A stretch of 32,191 nucleotides of DNA from Akkermansia sp. (GTDB taxonomy: Bacteria; Verrucomicrobiota; Verrucomicrobiia; Verrucomicrobiales; Akkermansiaceae). The stretch is from positions 1-32,191 of the forward strand of contig JAFQEF010000009.1 in NCBI GenBank assembly GCA_017399165.1. Reading direction: 5' to 3'. The translations under genes and the position numbers were made by a program. The notes beneath the pieces were generated by a model. That model searched no databases, had not been told where the DNA came from, and saw nothing but the letters and a program-made list of their open reading frames with translations. Position 1 is the stretch's first letter; every line of letters starts with the position of its first letter. Below are positions 15,418-23,578 of the stretch, one piece after another.

Positions 15418-16704
15418 TTAGTTCTTTTGCATACGGATGTGGCCGGAGCAGCCGAACCAACCGTCGTTGCATTGAGCAGTGAGCTGAACCTCTACCTTGG
15501 CGCCCTTGGGTACGGCAGGCACCTTGAACTGCACGGTTTTGGTATTTTTGTCGGCGGGGGCATCAGCCTTGGCCACCTCTTTACCATTAACCAGCAGGCG
15601 GTAATTGCGCGTTACCATGCCGCCGTTATCAACGGGGATGAGAGAGAAGGTGTATTCACCGGGCCCGTCTATGGAATCTGTAACATTGACGCGCCAATCC
15701 TTCTCAAAGCCCAGGGTTTGGTGACCGCTCTCATAGAATCCGTTTTCAATGATGGTAACGGAATCTGAGCTCCAGTAATGCACAAAGCGCTTAGCACCTT
15801 TGGCGTACTGGGTGTCGGGGTCGAGGGCGATGAGCTCTTTGTACACCTTGGTAATGGGGGTGGTATCGCGGTCTTGCGGTTTAGTGGTAGAGACAATGCG
15901 TTCTCTGAGCACATAGGCCAGACCGGCCAGCCATTGCTGGCGGCGGTGGCGGTACTTTTTCTGCTTCATCAGGTCAGTATCCAACACTTTGCGCACATAG
16001 GCCTCAGCATCGGCAAACTTGCGGTCTTTGCCGCTGAGTTTACCATCTTTACCCCCGTTGAGAATACCCTTAATTTCTCCGTACATGGCCATGTGCTCCA
16101 TAGCGAAAAGGGCCTTGTAGCCGGTGGTATCTTCAGGGTCTTGCTTGCGGATGATATTGGTGAGAGCCCCGCAACGCACGGCAAATTGAGCAGGCAACAG
16201 CTCTAAAGCTTTACCGGCAACGGTGGCCGCCTCGGGGCCGCTGAGTTTAGCGGCTTCTTGGGCAAGGCGGGCAAAATCCGGGGCTTTTTTTGCCAATTTG
16301 GCAAGTTTTTTCATTACCTTGGCAGGTTGTTTGCTCACTTGGTCACCATCATACTCTGCCATAAATGTACCATCCGGGGCCATAAGCACCACGGCAGGCA
16401 GGTTGTAATGCTCTATGGGCAAAGCTTTTTTGCGCACATCAACATTAAGACCGAGCTTATCATTAAATTGCCCGAACACAAATGTGCCGGCGTGTTCTTT
16501 GGCAGTGGCCTCCCACGCTTTACAAAACTCTTGCATATTGGGCTGCCAGTCTGAGCCGTACCACACGACCAAACAGGGTTTACCCTCTTTGGCTGCTTGT
16601 TCTTTTGCTGCCGGCACCTCGGGGAAGGAGAGCGTGGCGGCTTGGCTTACCATTACAGCCCCCGGCAGGAGCATGGTTGAAAGTAGCATGTGTTTCATAT
16701 TCAT
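15418..16704 (-). CDS. Secreted thioredoxin-fold protein without CxxC
   Basis: A 428-residue exported protein with a signal peptide at about 1-23 (MLLSTMLLPGAVMVSQAA). Residues about 28-150 read as a thioredoxin fold of the kind seen with a GSDWCxxC motif, but the redox cysteines are missing: the site reads WYGSDWQPNMQEFCKAW (residues 48-64). The cis-proline loop NLPAVVLM follows near residue 109. It is therefore probably not an oxidoreductase. Residues about 150-310 are helical. The last 100 residues (GEYTFSLIPVDNGG, then VQLTAQCNDGWFGC) look like a beta-sandwich binding domain. It starts 14 bp after the transglutaminase-like gene and is almost certainly co-transcribed with it. Confidence 0.75.
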   Translation of the reverse strand: MNMKHMLLSTMLLPGAVMVSQAATLSFPEVPAAKEQAAKEGKPCLVVWYGSDWQPNMQEFCKAWEATAKEHAGTFVFGQFNDKLGLNVDVRKKALPIEHYNLPAVVLMAPDGTFMAEYDGDQVSKQPAKVMKKLAKLAKKAPDFARLAQEAAKLSGPEAATVAGKALELLPAQFAVRCGALTNIIRKQDPEDTTGYKALFAMEHMAMYGEIKGILNGGKDGKLSGKDRKFADAEAYVRKVLDTDLMKQKKYRHRRQQWLAGLAYVLRERIVSTTKPQDRDTTPITKVYKELIALDPDTQYAKGAKRFVHYWSSDSVTIIENGFYESGHQTLGFEKDWRVNVTDSIDGPGEYTFSLIPVDNGGMVTRNYRLLVNGKEVAKADAPADKNTKTVQFKVPAVPKGAKVEVQLTAQCNDGWFGCSGHIRMQKN

Positions 16705-16718
16705 ATAAATGCTGGGGG

Positions 16719-18932
16719 TTATTTGGTGTAAATGACAAAGTGTGAAATGTGGGCAAAATCCGGTGCGGCGGAGTTATCAAACTCTACCTTTACCCACTTG
16801 CCGGGTGTACCATCCGCAAACTTGACCACCCATTCTTTGGGCATGTTGTCGGTAGATTCACGCGGTTTCCAAGTGGCGCCGTCCTCACTGGTGTACACGG
16901 TGGCTTTCTTCATACGGCCCTCGTTACCGTCCGTCTTGCGGATGATGCAACCGGTGAGCGACTTGCGCTCCGTCAGCTCCACAATGAAGTGCGGTTTTTC
17001 CTCCTTAGCCGTATGGCACTTACCGCCCGTAGGTGTTGTCACGTTAATGTGCCAAGCCGGGGTGTCATATGATATAGTGGTAGAGATGCGGAAGAGTGCT
17101 GCCTCAGCCGGTTTGCCGGGCAACTCTTTAGCCGCCTTGAGGGGGGTATTGACCGTACACTTACCGGCAACTGTGGCAGCAGCCTCTGTAAGGGCCTTAA
17201 AGGCGGGAGCAGAGCGCGCCTGCTCTGCTGCAATGATAGCTTTGTTGTAAGCCGCCGTCATCTTCTTGGTGCGCTCTGCATCTGCCTTGCCGGAGGCCTC
17301 TGCCGAGGCTGCAGCTTTGGAGAATGCACGGCCGAAGAGCTCCTCTTGCCCATTGGACATGTATGTTTTAACCGCCCATTCCAAAATTTGCCCGAAGGTG
17401 GTGGCATCCTCCGCATTCATGTGGATGGCAAACACAGCAGCCAAGAACTTTTCTTTAGCCTCCGGGCTCTTGAGAGACTCCGACTGTTTCTCAATAATGG
17501 GTTCGCTCTTGGTAGCCCAAGAAGCCGGGGTGCCGGCAATCATCTCGTGCATTTTGCCATACAGGGTAGCGCGTTGATCATCCGTCATACCATCCAATTG
17601 AGCCTGCAAATCGGCAGCCACGTTAATGGCGGCAAAGCCGTTCTTCTCATAAAGAGGAATCAGGGCAGACAAATACTCAAACGCTTGATCCGGAGTGAGG
17701 CCTCGCTCTATAAGAAGCTTGTGGTAAGAAGCGCGGAAGAACGGATGCAACGGAGAAATTTTAAGGGTTTTCTCCCACATGGCAATGGCGGCATCTTTAT
17801 CGCCTGTGGCCTCAAGAGCCTTTGCACAGTAGCTGTGGCGGTATGCCTTCTCGATGGTGGCGTCATCCTTAAACACCGTCTCCATCAGCAAATAGGAGGT
17901 AGGAGCCTGATTACCGAAAATGCGGTTGTGCATGCCGCCGTCCGGGCCGCCGAATCCGCCACGCCAGTCACCACGCTTAATACGGAACCCATAGGCACAG
18001 TGCCCGGGTTGCCCCACAGTATAAGCCGGTATACCATGCGCCATGGCAGCAACACAGCCCAAGTGAGACATAGCACCACACACGCCGCCGTTGCGGTGAG
18101 TGGCCTCTGCCCAGCTGATATCGGCATAGGGGTAATTATACATACCACCCTGTACGGTATCGCCAAACATGGAGGGGTCCGTATACACAGCAGCCCAGCA
18201 GGCGTAGTCGTAGCGGTCCCACGGCACGTTGATATTCTCAAAGGCCCATTCAAAGGACTCGTCATCCCAGTCTTGCTGGGGTATGCCTACCGTAAAGCGC
18301 AGCTCCCACGGGCGCAGGTGCTTGTAGCCGGGGTGCATGCGACCATCTTTGGCATGTTTTTGGAAGAAATTGTAGCGCCACACGGGGTTAAAGCGCTGCG
18401 GATTTTTCTTAGCAATGGGCGGGTTGGGATCCGTTTCACCACCGCCCCAAACAGAGGCCAAAGCCACAGCCAAGCCCTTGTTTTGAACCTTGCCTTTTTC
18501 CTCTTGCCAAATGCGGTAAAGCACATCTATACCCATTTGGGTGTGGTAGGGCACCAAACCGCAGCCCAAGTACAGCTCCAGCCACTCGGAATCTGCCGCA
18601 AAGGCTGCCAAGAACTTGCGCTTGGCGGCAGAATCTGCAGCAAACTCCGTCATTACGGTGGCATCTGTAGTGCGTATTAGCTCCAGCAGCATGGCGGCAT
18701 GCAATACATCCGCAGACTCCGGGCTCAACTCTTTACCCTTAAGGTATGCAACCAGGGAGCTTTGCGCAGCTTGATAATCCCCGTTGCCGATGGCGGATTT
18801 TACATCCGCAGGAAGCTCACTTGCAGAGGCCACTGCCGCCGTTGCTACCGCAGCTACTGCCACAGCAGGCACCACAGGCATTACCCCGAGAGAAAGCAAT
18901 CCAATACGTTTCAATATCATTCGTACTGTCAT
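16719..18932 (-). CDS. Secreted transglutaminase-like protein, discoidin-like tail
   Basis: A 737-residue exported protein. The signal peptide is long and Ala/Val-rich (about 1-38). A transglutaminase/papain-like core is suggested by GGVCGAMSHLG with Cys285 and by GQPGHCAYGF with His311; the third catalytic residue cannot be assigned safely. Residues about 360-410 include a TPR-like unit (GDKDAAIAMWEKTLKISPLH). The C-terminal 130 residues resemble an F5/8 type C (discoidin) carbohydrate-binding domain (FIVELTERKSLTGCIIRK, VYTSEDGATWKP, WVKVEFDN). It probably acts on or binds glycoproteins or cell-wall material outside the cytoplasm. It is the first gene of an operon with the thioredoxin-like gene. 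Confidence 0.75.
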   Translation of the reverse strand: MTVRMILKRIGLLSLGVMPVVPAVAVAAVATAAVASASELPADVKSAIGNGDYQAAQSSLVAYLKGKELSPESADVLHAAMLLELIRTTDATVMTEFAADSAAKRKFLAAFAADSEWLELYLGCGLVPYHTQMGIDVLYRIWQEEKGKVQNKGLAVALASVWGGGETDPNPPIAKKNPQRFNPVWRYNFFQKHAKDGRMHPGYKHLRPWELRFTVGIPQQDWDDESFEWAFENINVPWDRYDYACWAAVYTDPSMFGDTVQGGMYNYPYADISWAEATHRNGGVCGAMSHLGCVAAMAHGIPAYTVGQPGHCAYGFRIKRGDWRGGFGGPDGGMHNRIFGNQAPTSYLLMETVFKDDATIEKAYRHSYCAKALEATGDKDAAIAMWEKTLKISPLHPFFRASYHKLLIERGLTPDQAFEYLSALIPLYEKNGFAAINVAADLQAQLDGMTDDQRATLYGKMHEMIAGTPASWATKSEPIIEKQSESLKSPEAKEKFLAAVFAIHMNAEDATTFGQILEWAVKTYMSNGQEELFGRAFSKAAASAEASGKADAERTKKMTAAYNKAIIAAEQARSAPAFKALTEAAATVAGKCTVNTPLKAAKELPGKPAEAALFRISTTISYDTPAWHINVTTPTGGKCHTAKEEKPHFIVELTERKSLTGCIIRKTDGNEGRMKKATVYTSEDGATWKPRESTDNMPKEWVVKFADGTPGKWVKVEFDNSAAPDFAHISHFVIYTK

Positions 18933-18974
18933 GATATTCTCTCATTACCACCATGTGCAAAGGGTGTCAAGCAG

Positions 18975-19010
18975 AAAAAATGATTGATTATAACATCTTA
19001 ATCATTTTTT
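18975..19010. promoter_or_regulatory. Dyad around a -10 box upstream of secreted operon
   Basis: AAAAAATGATT (18975-18985) and AATCATTTTTT (19000-19010) are a perfect 11-bp inverted repeat with a 14-bp spacer. On the minus strand the spacer contains a perfect TATAAT (18987-18992), upstream of the transglutaminase-like gene. The -35 for this box is poor. A separate perfect TTGACA at 18965-18970 has no good -10. The dyad could be an operator; as a terminator its non-A/T stem is short. Confidence 0.45.
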
Positions 19011-19191
19011 AGAGAAAACAAGGGATTGATAGTACGAAGGCCGAATTGGGGAGTCAGGTTTCAGCCCACTGCCGTGGAATGGGCAGGATAGCCCGCACCA
19101 ATTGAAATTGTAACACTTTAATGCTCGCCAAACGGAAAAAAATGCGGTAAAAGTAGTGTGTATTACGAATTACGAAGTAAATTGCTCGTAG

Positions 19192-19211
19192 GGCGGGACT
19201 TGAGTCCCGCC
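19192..19211. repeat. GC palindrome, REP-like
   Basis: GGCGGGACT and AGTCCCGCC form a perfect 9-bp inverted repeat with a 2-base spacer. The form is typical of short extragenic palindromes. A related sequence (CGGGACT...GAGTCTCGCC) lies at 22082-22106 on the other side of the acyltransferase gene. Confidence 0.55.
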
Positions 19212-19252
19212 GGAACACACAAGACTCAAAAGCACACATTTAAAATTATACA

Positions 19253-19286
19253 ACAGGCTGTGGGGGTGCCCCGCAGCCTGTTTTTT
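19253..19286 (+). terminator. Strong intrinsic terminator with no gene upstream
   Basis: ACAGGCTGTGGGG (19253-19265) pairs with CCCCGCAGCCTGT (19269-19281) apart from one G-U, with a 3-base loop, followed by TTTTTT. It works only on the plus strand, since the other strand has no T run. The nearest plus-strand gene upstream ends at 14600. It must end an unrecognised RNA started in 19000-19250, or act as an attenuator before the gene at 19391. Confidence 0.75.
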
Positions 19287-19349
19287 GATACTGAGCAGAA
19301 GAAAGCCCTCATAAAATAACGAATTAAGAGCTAAAGGGAGATTTTTTTC

Positions 19350-19377
19350 TTGCCTATTGGACAAAGTATGAGATACT
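19350..19377 (+). promoter_or_regulatory. Possible promoter of the acyltransferase fusion
   Basis: TTGCCT (19350-19355) and GATACT (19372-19377) with a 16-bp spacer. The predicted transcript start is about 7 bases before the ATG at 19391. The boxes are mediocre. Confidence 0.35.
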
Positions 19378-19390
19378 GAACAGAGAGCGT

Positions 19391-22057
19391 ATGCAAGAAG
19401 AAACAGATAATTTCTATAAAGAGCCGAGCAAGCAGGAGTGGCGCGGTTTCTGGACTCTTGTTGCCGTGCAGGCACAAAATGCTTTTAATGAAAAAGCCGT
19501 TCAATTTTTGCTCATCCCGCTGGGTGTATGGTTGTGGGGTGGAGATGCCAGCACGCTGGAGTACATATTGGGTGCCATTTTTGTATTACCGTACATTTTA
19601 TTTTCGCCGTTGGTGGGGTGGCTTACGGACTGTTTTTGTAAGACGCGTATCATTCAGGTGATGAGCATATTCCAAATTGTGGTGATGAGCTGCATGCTGT
19701 TTTGCTTTTACCAGCATGACATGGAGGCCTCCATACTCTGGTTTGCGGTATTTGCCACACAGGCCACCATTTTGAGTCCGGCCAAGAAGGGTATTGTCAA
19801 AGATTTGTTGGGGTCGCGCTACATTGGGTTCGGCAGTGGTATTATAGAGATCAGCATGGTGTTTGTGCTATTGCTGGCGCAAATAGGCGTATTCTTCCTG
19901 TTCAGTTGGTTGTTAGATACTTACTATGCAGAAAACGCCTTTGCGGTGGCAGAGAAAGAGGCAGGCTGGTACGCAGTGATACTGCCCACATGGGTATTCG
20001 TAAGCTTGGCATGCGTAGTGGCGGTGGCCTCCATTTGGTTGCCCTCTTACCCCAGCCACCAAAAGCAGAAGTTCAGCTGGAGCTTGCTGTATGAGCACTT
20101 TGTGCAAATCAAGTACCTGTGGAGGGAGCGTTTGCTGCGCCTCAGCGAGCTGGGTATTGCGTATTTTTGGTGTTTAGCGGGGTCACTCTTCCTGATTCTG
20201 ATTCAGATTGCCAAAGCCATGCACCCCACAGATACCGCAGCATTCTCCCTGCAATGCGGCATTTTGATGGCATGGCTGGGTGGCGGTGTGATAACGGGCG
20301 GGGCCATAGCCTCTTGCCTATGCCGTGGTAAGACAGAGCTGGGCTTGATACCGCTGGGCGCAATCGGCATAACGGTAAGCACATTCATGCTCACCGTGTT
20401 GGATGCCGCATCCCCCTACAACCATGCATTCCTGTTGCTCACGGGAGCATTCGGGGCCATGTATTTAGTACCGCTCAACGCCTTTTTGCAAGATCACTGC
20501 GACCCCGCCAACCGTGGCAATATTATAGCTGCGGGCAACCTGATAGACAACCTCATGGGCTTGGTGGCCGTTATCCTGATGTGGCTGATGCACCAGTGCG
20601 GTGCCACCCCCAACACGCAGTATTTTGTGCTCTTCCTCATGAGTGCCTTCATCATGATAACAACGCTGCGCCTTATACCCAGCGACTTTATACGCATGAT
20701 AGGCATTTGGGTCATGAAACTTTTTTACCGTCCGCGTGTCATTAACGGCAACCGCATACCCGAGGTAGGCGGAGCCCTGCTGGTGTGCAACCACGTAACG
20801 TATGCTGATGCGCTCTTCCTGACCATGGTGTGCCCGCGCCCCATCCGATTTGTGGTGGCAGAGGAGTTCATGGGCACCAAGCTGCTCGGTTGGGCGTTAG
20901 AAATTTTCAACTCCCTGCCCATCTCCAGCAAGAACCCCCGAGAAGCTATTACTGCGGCAGCACAAGCCATTGAGAACGGGGATCTCATCTGCATCTTCCC
21001 GGAGGGGCAGCTCACCCGCAGCGGTTGCCTTACCCCCATACGCCGTGGTATGGAGCTCATTGCCCGCAGGGCGCACGCACCCGTTATCCCCATTTACATG
21101 GATGGCGTGTGGGGCAGCATCTTCTCTTATTATCGCAACCGTTTCTTCTTTACCCCGCCGTTCAAGCTGCCGCGCCAGCTGCCGTACTCTTACACCGTTG
21201 CAGTGGGTGAGCCCCTGCCCGCAGGGTTCAACACCAAGACCGTGGTATGCACCTTCCGAGACCTGGCCGCCACCTGTCTGGAGAACTCCGGTGGCGGGCG
21301 CCGAGAGCGCCTTATCCGCACCCTGGAGCAAACCGGGCGCAGGGCTGTGGTGCATTACGGCAATTTCTCCCTCAACGGCATTCAGGTAGCAGGGGCGCTC
21401 ATCGGCCTGCAAATACCGGAGACCTACCCGGAGCCCATCCGCAAATGGCTGGGGCTGCTCATTAAAGGCACGCGAGACTTAGTTGCCCTGAACCGCATGT
21501 GGATGAATGTGGACCAAGTGCGCCGCGTAAACGCCCTTAAAGAGGGCCGCCACCCCCTGCTCACCACCGTGGGGCATGATGAGCCGCATGAGTTTATACT
21601 GGGTGTGCTTTGGCCCATCATCACCCGCACGCAGGTTTACCTCATTGAAAATGAGAAAGCGCAAATACCGGAGAACATTTCACAGCTGGTAGGCAGCACG
21701 CACATGCGCCGCATTTTGCTGGAGTCCGTGCCCCCACGCCAAGTACCGTTCTTTGATTTCAGCAACCGTGCAGACCTTGCCACGGCCAACACGCGCTGGC
21801 GCCCCTGCTATGCCACACCCGATGGCGTTATCTTGGCCATGAGCATGGCACACAGCACCTATAAAGTGCCCGACGGTACCAAGCAGCGCGGCATGCAAAC
21901 CCGCACGCGCGGTATCCTTTTGCCCTGCTTCAGGGTACAACTGCCGGCGGATGAGGAAGACGGCTTGGTGGTCTCCGGCCCCAGCCTGGTGTCCGACTAC
22001 GCGCTCCCCAATAAGTTGTATATGGATGAAAGCGGTTTCCTGAAGCAGTTGTTCTGA
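19391..22057 (+). CDS. MFS-PlsC fusion with ligase-like tail (Aas/LplT-like)
   Basis: An 888-residue membrane protein in three parts. Residues about 20-440 form 10-12 membrane segments of an MFS transporter resembling the lysophospholipid flippase LplT (LTDCFCKTRII loop near 79-88). Residues about 445-600 are a PlsC acyltransferase with the HxxxxD motif at 468-473 (NHVTYAD) and FPEG at 536-539. Residues about 600-888 end in GLVVSGPSLVSDYA (858-871), which looks like the C-terminal part of an adenylate-forming acyl-ACP synthetase, but the ATP-binding SGTTG-type loop is not visible. By analogy with Aas/LplT it may take up and re-acylate lysophospholipids in the inner membrane. The ligase part may be degenerate. 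Confidence 0.85.
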   Translation: MQEETDNFYKEPSKQEWRGFWTLVAVQAQNAFNEKAVQFLLIPLGVWLWGGDASTLEYILGAIFVLPYILFSPLVGWLTDCFCKTRIIQVMSIFQIVVMSCMLFCFYQHDMEASILWFAVFATQATILSPAKKGIVKDLLGSRYIGFGSGIIEISMVFVLLLAQIGVFFLFSWLLDTYYAENAFAVAEKEAGWYAVILPTWVFVSLACVVAVASIWLPSYPSHQKQKFSWSLLYEHFVQIKYLWRERLLRLSELGIAYFWCLAGSLFLILIQIAKAMHPTDTAAFSLQCGILMAWLGGGVITGGAIASCLCRGKTELGLIPLGAIGITVSTFMLTVLDAASPYNHAFLLLTGAFGAMYLVPLNAFLQDHCDPANRGNIIAAGNLIDNLMGLVAVILMWLMHQCGATPNTQYFVLFLMSAFIMITTLRLIPSDFIRMIGIWVMKLFYRPRVINGNRIPEVGGALLVCNHVTYADALFLTMVCPRPIRFVVAEEFMGTKLLGWALEIFNSLPISSKNPREAITAAAQAIENGDLICIFPEGQLTRSGCLTPIRRGMELIARRAHAPVIPIYMDGVWGSIFSYYRNRFFFTPPFKLPRQLPYSYTVAVGEPLPAGFNTKTVVCTFRDLAATCLENSGGGRRERLIRTLEQTGRRAVVHYGNFSLNGIQVAGALIGLQIPETYPEPIRKWLGLLIKGTRDLVALNRMWMNVDQVRRVNALKEGRHPLLTTVGHDEPHEFILGVLWPIITRTQVYLIENEKAQIPENISQLVGSTHMRRILLESVPPRQVPFFDFSNRADLATANTRWRPCYATPDGVILAMSMAHSTYKVPDGTKQRGMQTRTRGILLPCFRVQLPADEEDGLVVSGPSLVSDYALPNKLYMDESGFLKQLF

Positions 22058-22081
22058 TGTAACGGTATACATTAATCATTA

Positions 22082-22118
22082 CGGGACTCGGGGGTTCGAG
22101 TCTCGCCTGTGGCTCGCT
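22082..22118 (+). repeat. REP-like hairpin resembling a tRNA 3' end
   Basis: GGACTCG and CGAGTCT (one G-T pair) flank GGGGTT. The stretch GGGGGTTCGAGTCTCGCC followed by CTGTGGCTCG has the order of a T arm and the 3' acceptor strand, with one mismatch in the T stem. No matching 5' acceptor strand (GCCACAG) lies within about 90 bp upstream, so this is not a tRNA gene. It could be a remnant left by integration, or a member of the palindrome family at 19192. Confidence 0.35.
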
Positions 22119-22161
22119 TTCTACGCCCTCGCAGGGTGAGATTTGCCCTGCGGGGTAGTGA

Positions 22162-22187
22162 TATTGAAGGGCTGTCGCCCTTCAATA
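22162..22187. terminator. Perfect 11-bp hairpin after the fusion gene
   Basis: TATTGAAGGGC and GCCCTTCAATA pair perfectly around a TGTC loop. There is no T run, but the position about 105 bp after the stop at 22057 fits transcription end or RNA stabilisation. Confidence 0.45.
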
Positions 22188-22346
22188 ATCAGTGCGTAAA
22201 CAGAATTTTGTAGGGGAGTGTGTGGGGAGAGAATTGTGGCTCCGGCACGAAAAAAACACCCCAAAGGGGCCGAAAATCCGTGAAAAGTGCCTGCGGAAGG
22301 TATGGAGAGATTGACGTAGCGGGGGAAGGTGGGGCATGCTGGCGGC

Positions 22347-23570
22347 ATGTCAATACGTATCAAAGAGTGGGGCATGCAGCACGCCCCGAGTAGCACGGTG
22401 AGGATTCCCGTAGAGGGGCTGCACGGCTGGGTAGATGCCACAGAACGCTTAGGCAGCGGCATAGTACATGCCGTGTTGGGTGCAGACCAATTACTGCAAG
22501 CCGAAAAACAGATAACCGCCGGCGGTGAGCTTGCTGCATTCTCGGAGCAACTGCACCGCATTGGTAATGAAACAGCTGCCGAGCTGGCAGATAAGGAACC
22601 GCAGGATTGGGATTACTCTTGGCAGGCAGCCAGTGCCCCGCGTATTGCAGAGGCCGTGGCAGCCTTGCCGCCGGAGGCCCGCACAGCCGCGCAAGAGCTG
22701 GCAGAGGCCTTCAATACCCAAGCCTCCCTGCGCGCGCGGCGAGACCACAAGGTGCAAGCCATTGAGCAAGCGCGCCGGCATTGGCAGCAGCGTGTAGACG
22801 AAGCCGTGGAGGCAGGCGATGCACAACGCGCCGAGCAATGGTTGCAAAGCGGCGCGGGCATATTTGTTCCGCAGCAAGAGCTGGAGCAGCGCAAGCAACA
22901 GGCCGAAAGCAGCGCGTGCAGAATGCGCTGGCACAATGCCATGCAGGCGGATGCCACCCAAGCCTTGGCGGATTACCTTGCCGCCACCCCCGAGCAACTG
23001 CCCACAACAAGTGAAGATAACACCGCCTTGGCAGAGCACATGCAGCAACAACAGCAAATCTGCCGCAGGGAGCTGGCGCAATCATTTTTGCAAGGAAACA
23101 CCCACCCGCACGAGGAACTGCAACAAGCCCTTGCCGCAGGTATTTTAACACAGAGCGAATACGAGCAGGCCTGCACCACCCCACACAAGCTCAGCCCGGC
23201 AGAGCAAATTGACTGGATGCGCCGCATGGACGAATGCTCAGACGATGAACCGGAGAAAATAAACCTGCAAATGGCATTGGGCACAGCCCCCATGGACTCT
23301 CAAACCCGCCGCCACATGTTAACACGCGCTCGCTTGGCAGAAAAAGTACCCACGGAGGACCGCCGCGCTTTATCCCGCCGCCTGCTGCATTTGTATGCAA
23401 CGGGCGGGTTCGGCTGCCCGCAGGATGCCGAGGCACAACAACGCCTGTGCACCTTGCAGCGCGCAGGCCTGCCGCTGCTGGCAGAGCAAGGCAGTGAGGC
23501 TGCGGCAGAGTGGCTGCAAAGTATCAGCGCCCCATGCGATGCCTGGGTTTGTTACTCAGATTTTGCTTAA
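22347..23570 (+). CDS. Helical phage-type protein, possible virion component
   Basis: A protein of 407 residues from the ATG at 22347; an in-frame GTG at 22329 would add six. It is nearly all alpha-helical and rich in Ala, Gln, Glu and Arg. Repeated units of the form A..AGDAQRAEQWLQSG and a QQEL.QRKQQAE coiled-coil-like stretch (about 155-200) occur. I recognise the style, not a family: phage internal-virion or ejection proteins often look like this. It has no signal peptide or transmembrane segment. It ends 8 bp before the giant gene and shares its strand and codon habits, so the two are probably co-transcribed. A structural role is inferred mainly from the terminase two genes downstream. 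Confidence 0.6.
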   Translation: MSIRIKEWGMQHAPSSTVRIPVEGLHGWVDATERLGSGIVHAVLGADQLLQAEKQITAGGELAAFSEQLHRIGNETAAELADKEPQDWDYSWQAASAPRIAEAVAALPPEARTAAQELAEAFNTQASLRARRDHKVQAIEQARRHWQQRVDEAVEAGDAQRAEQWLQSGAGIFVPQQELEQRKQQAESSACRMRWHNAMQADATQALADYLAATPEQLPTTSEDNTALAEHMQQQQQICRRELAQSFLQGNTHPHEELQQALAAGILTQSEYEQACTTPHKLSPAEQIDWMRRMDECSDDEPEKINLQMALGTAPMDSQTRRHMLTRARLAEKVPTEDRRALSRRLLHLYATGGFGCPQDAEAQQRLCTLQRAGLPLLAEQGSEAAAEWLQSISAPCDAWVCYSDFA

Positions 23571-23578
23571 TAACCACC

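Larger units (their letters stand above)
18933..19390. other. 458-bp gene-free region with several signals
   Basis: No gene is visible. It holds, in order: a perfect TTGACA for the minus strand at 18965-18970, a long dyad around a TATAAT at 18975-19010, an AGTACGAA repeat word at 19031, a GC palindrome at 19192-19211, a strong plus-strand terminator at 19253-19286, and a weak promoter for the acyltransferase fusion. It separates divergent genes. Confidence 0.6.
22058..22328. other. Hairpin-rich gap before the phage-like module
   Basis: No gene is visible. A tRNA T-arm-like or REP-like hairpin (22082-22118), an imperfect GC hairpin (about 22132-22157), a perfect 11-bp hairpin (22162-22187) and a small CCCC-AAA-GGGG stem near 22258-22268 follow each other. 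No clear promoter for the genes downstream was found. Confidence 0.5.

Noticed and set aside
17346..18680. Open frame of 444 codons antisense to the transglutaminase-like gene
   Set aside because: It is covered by a gene with signal peptide, motifs and operon context; the antisense product shows no family features.
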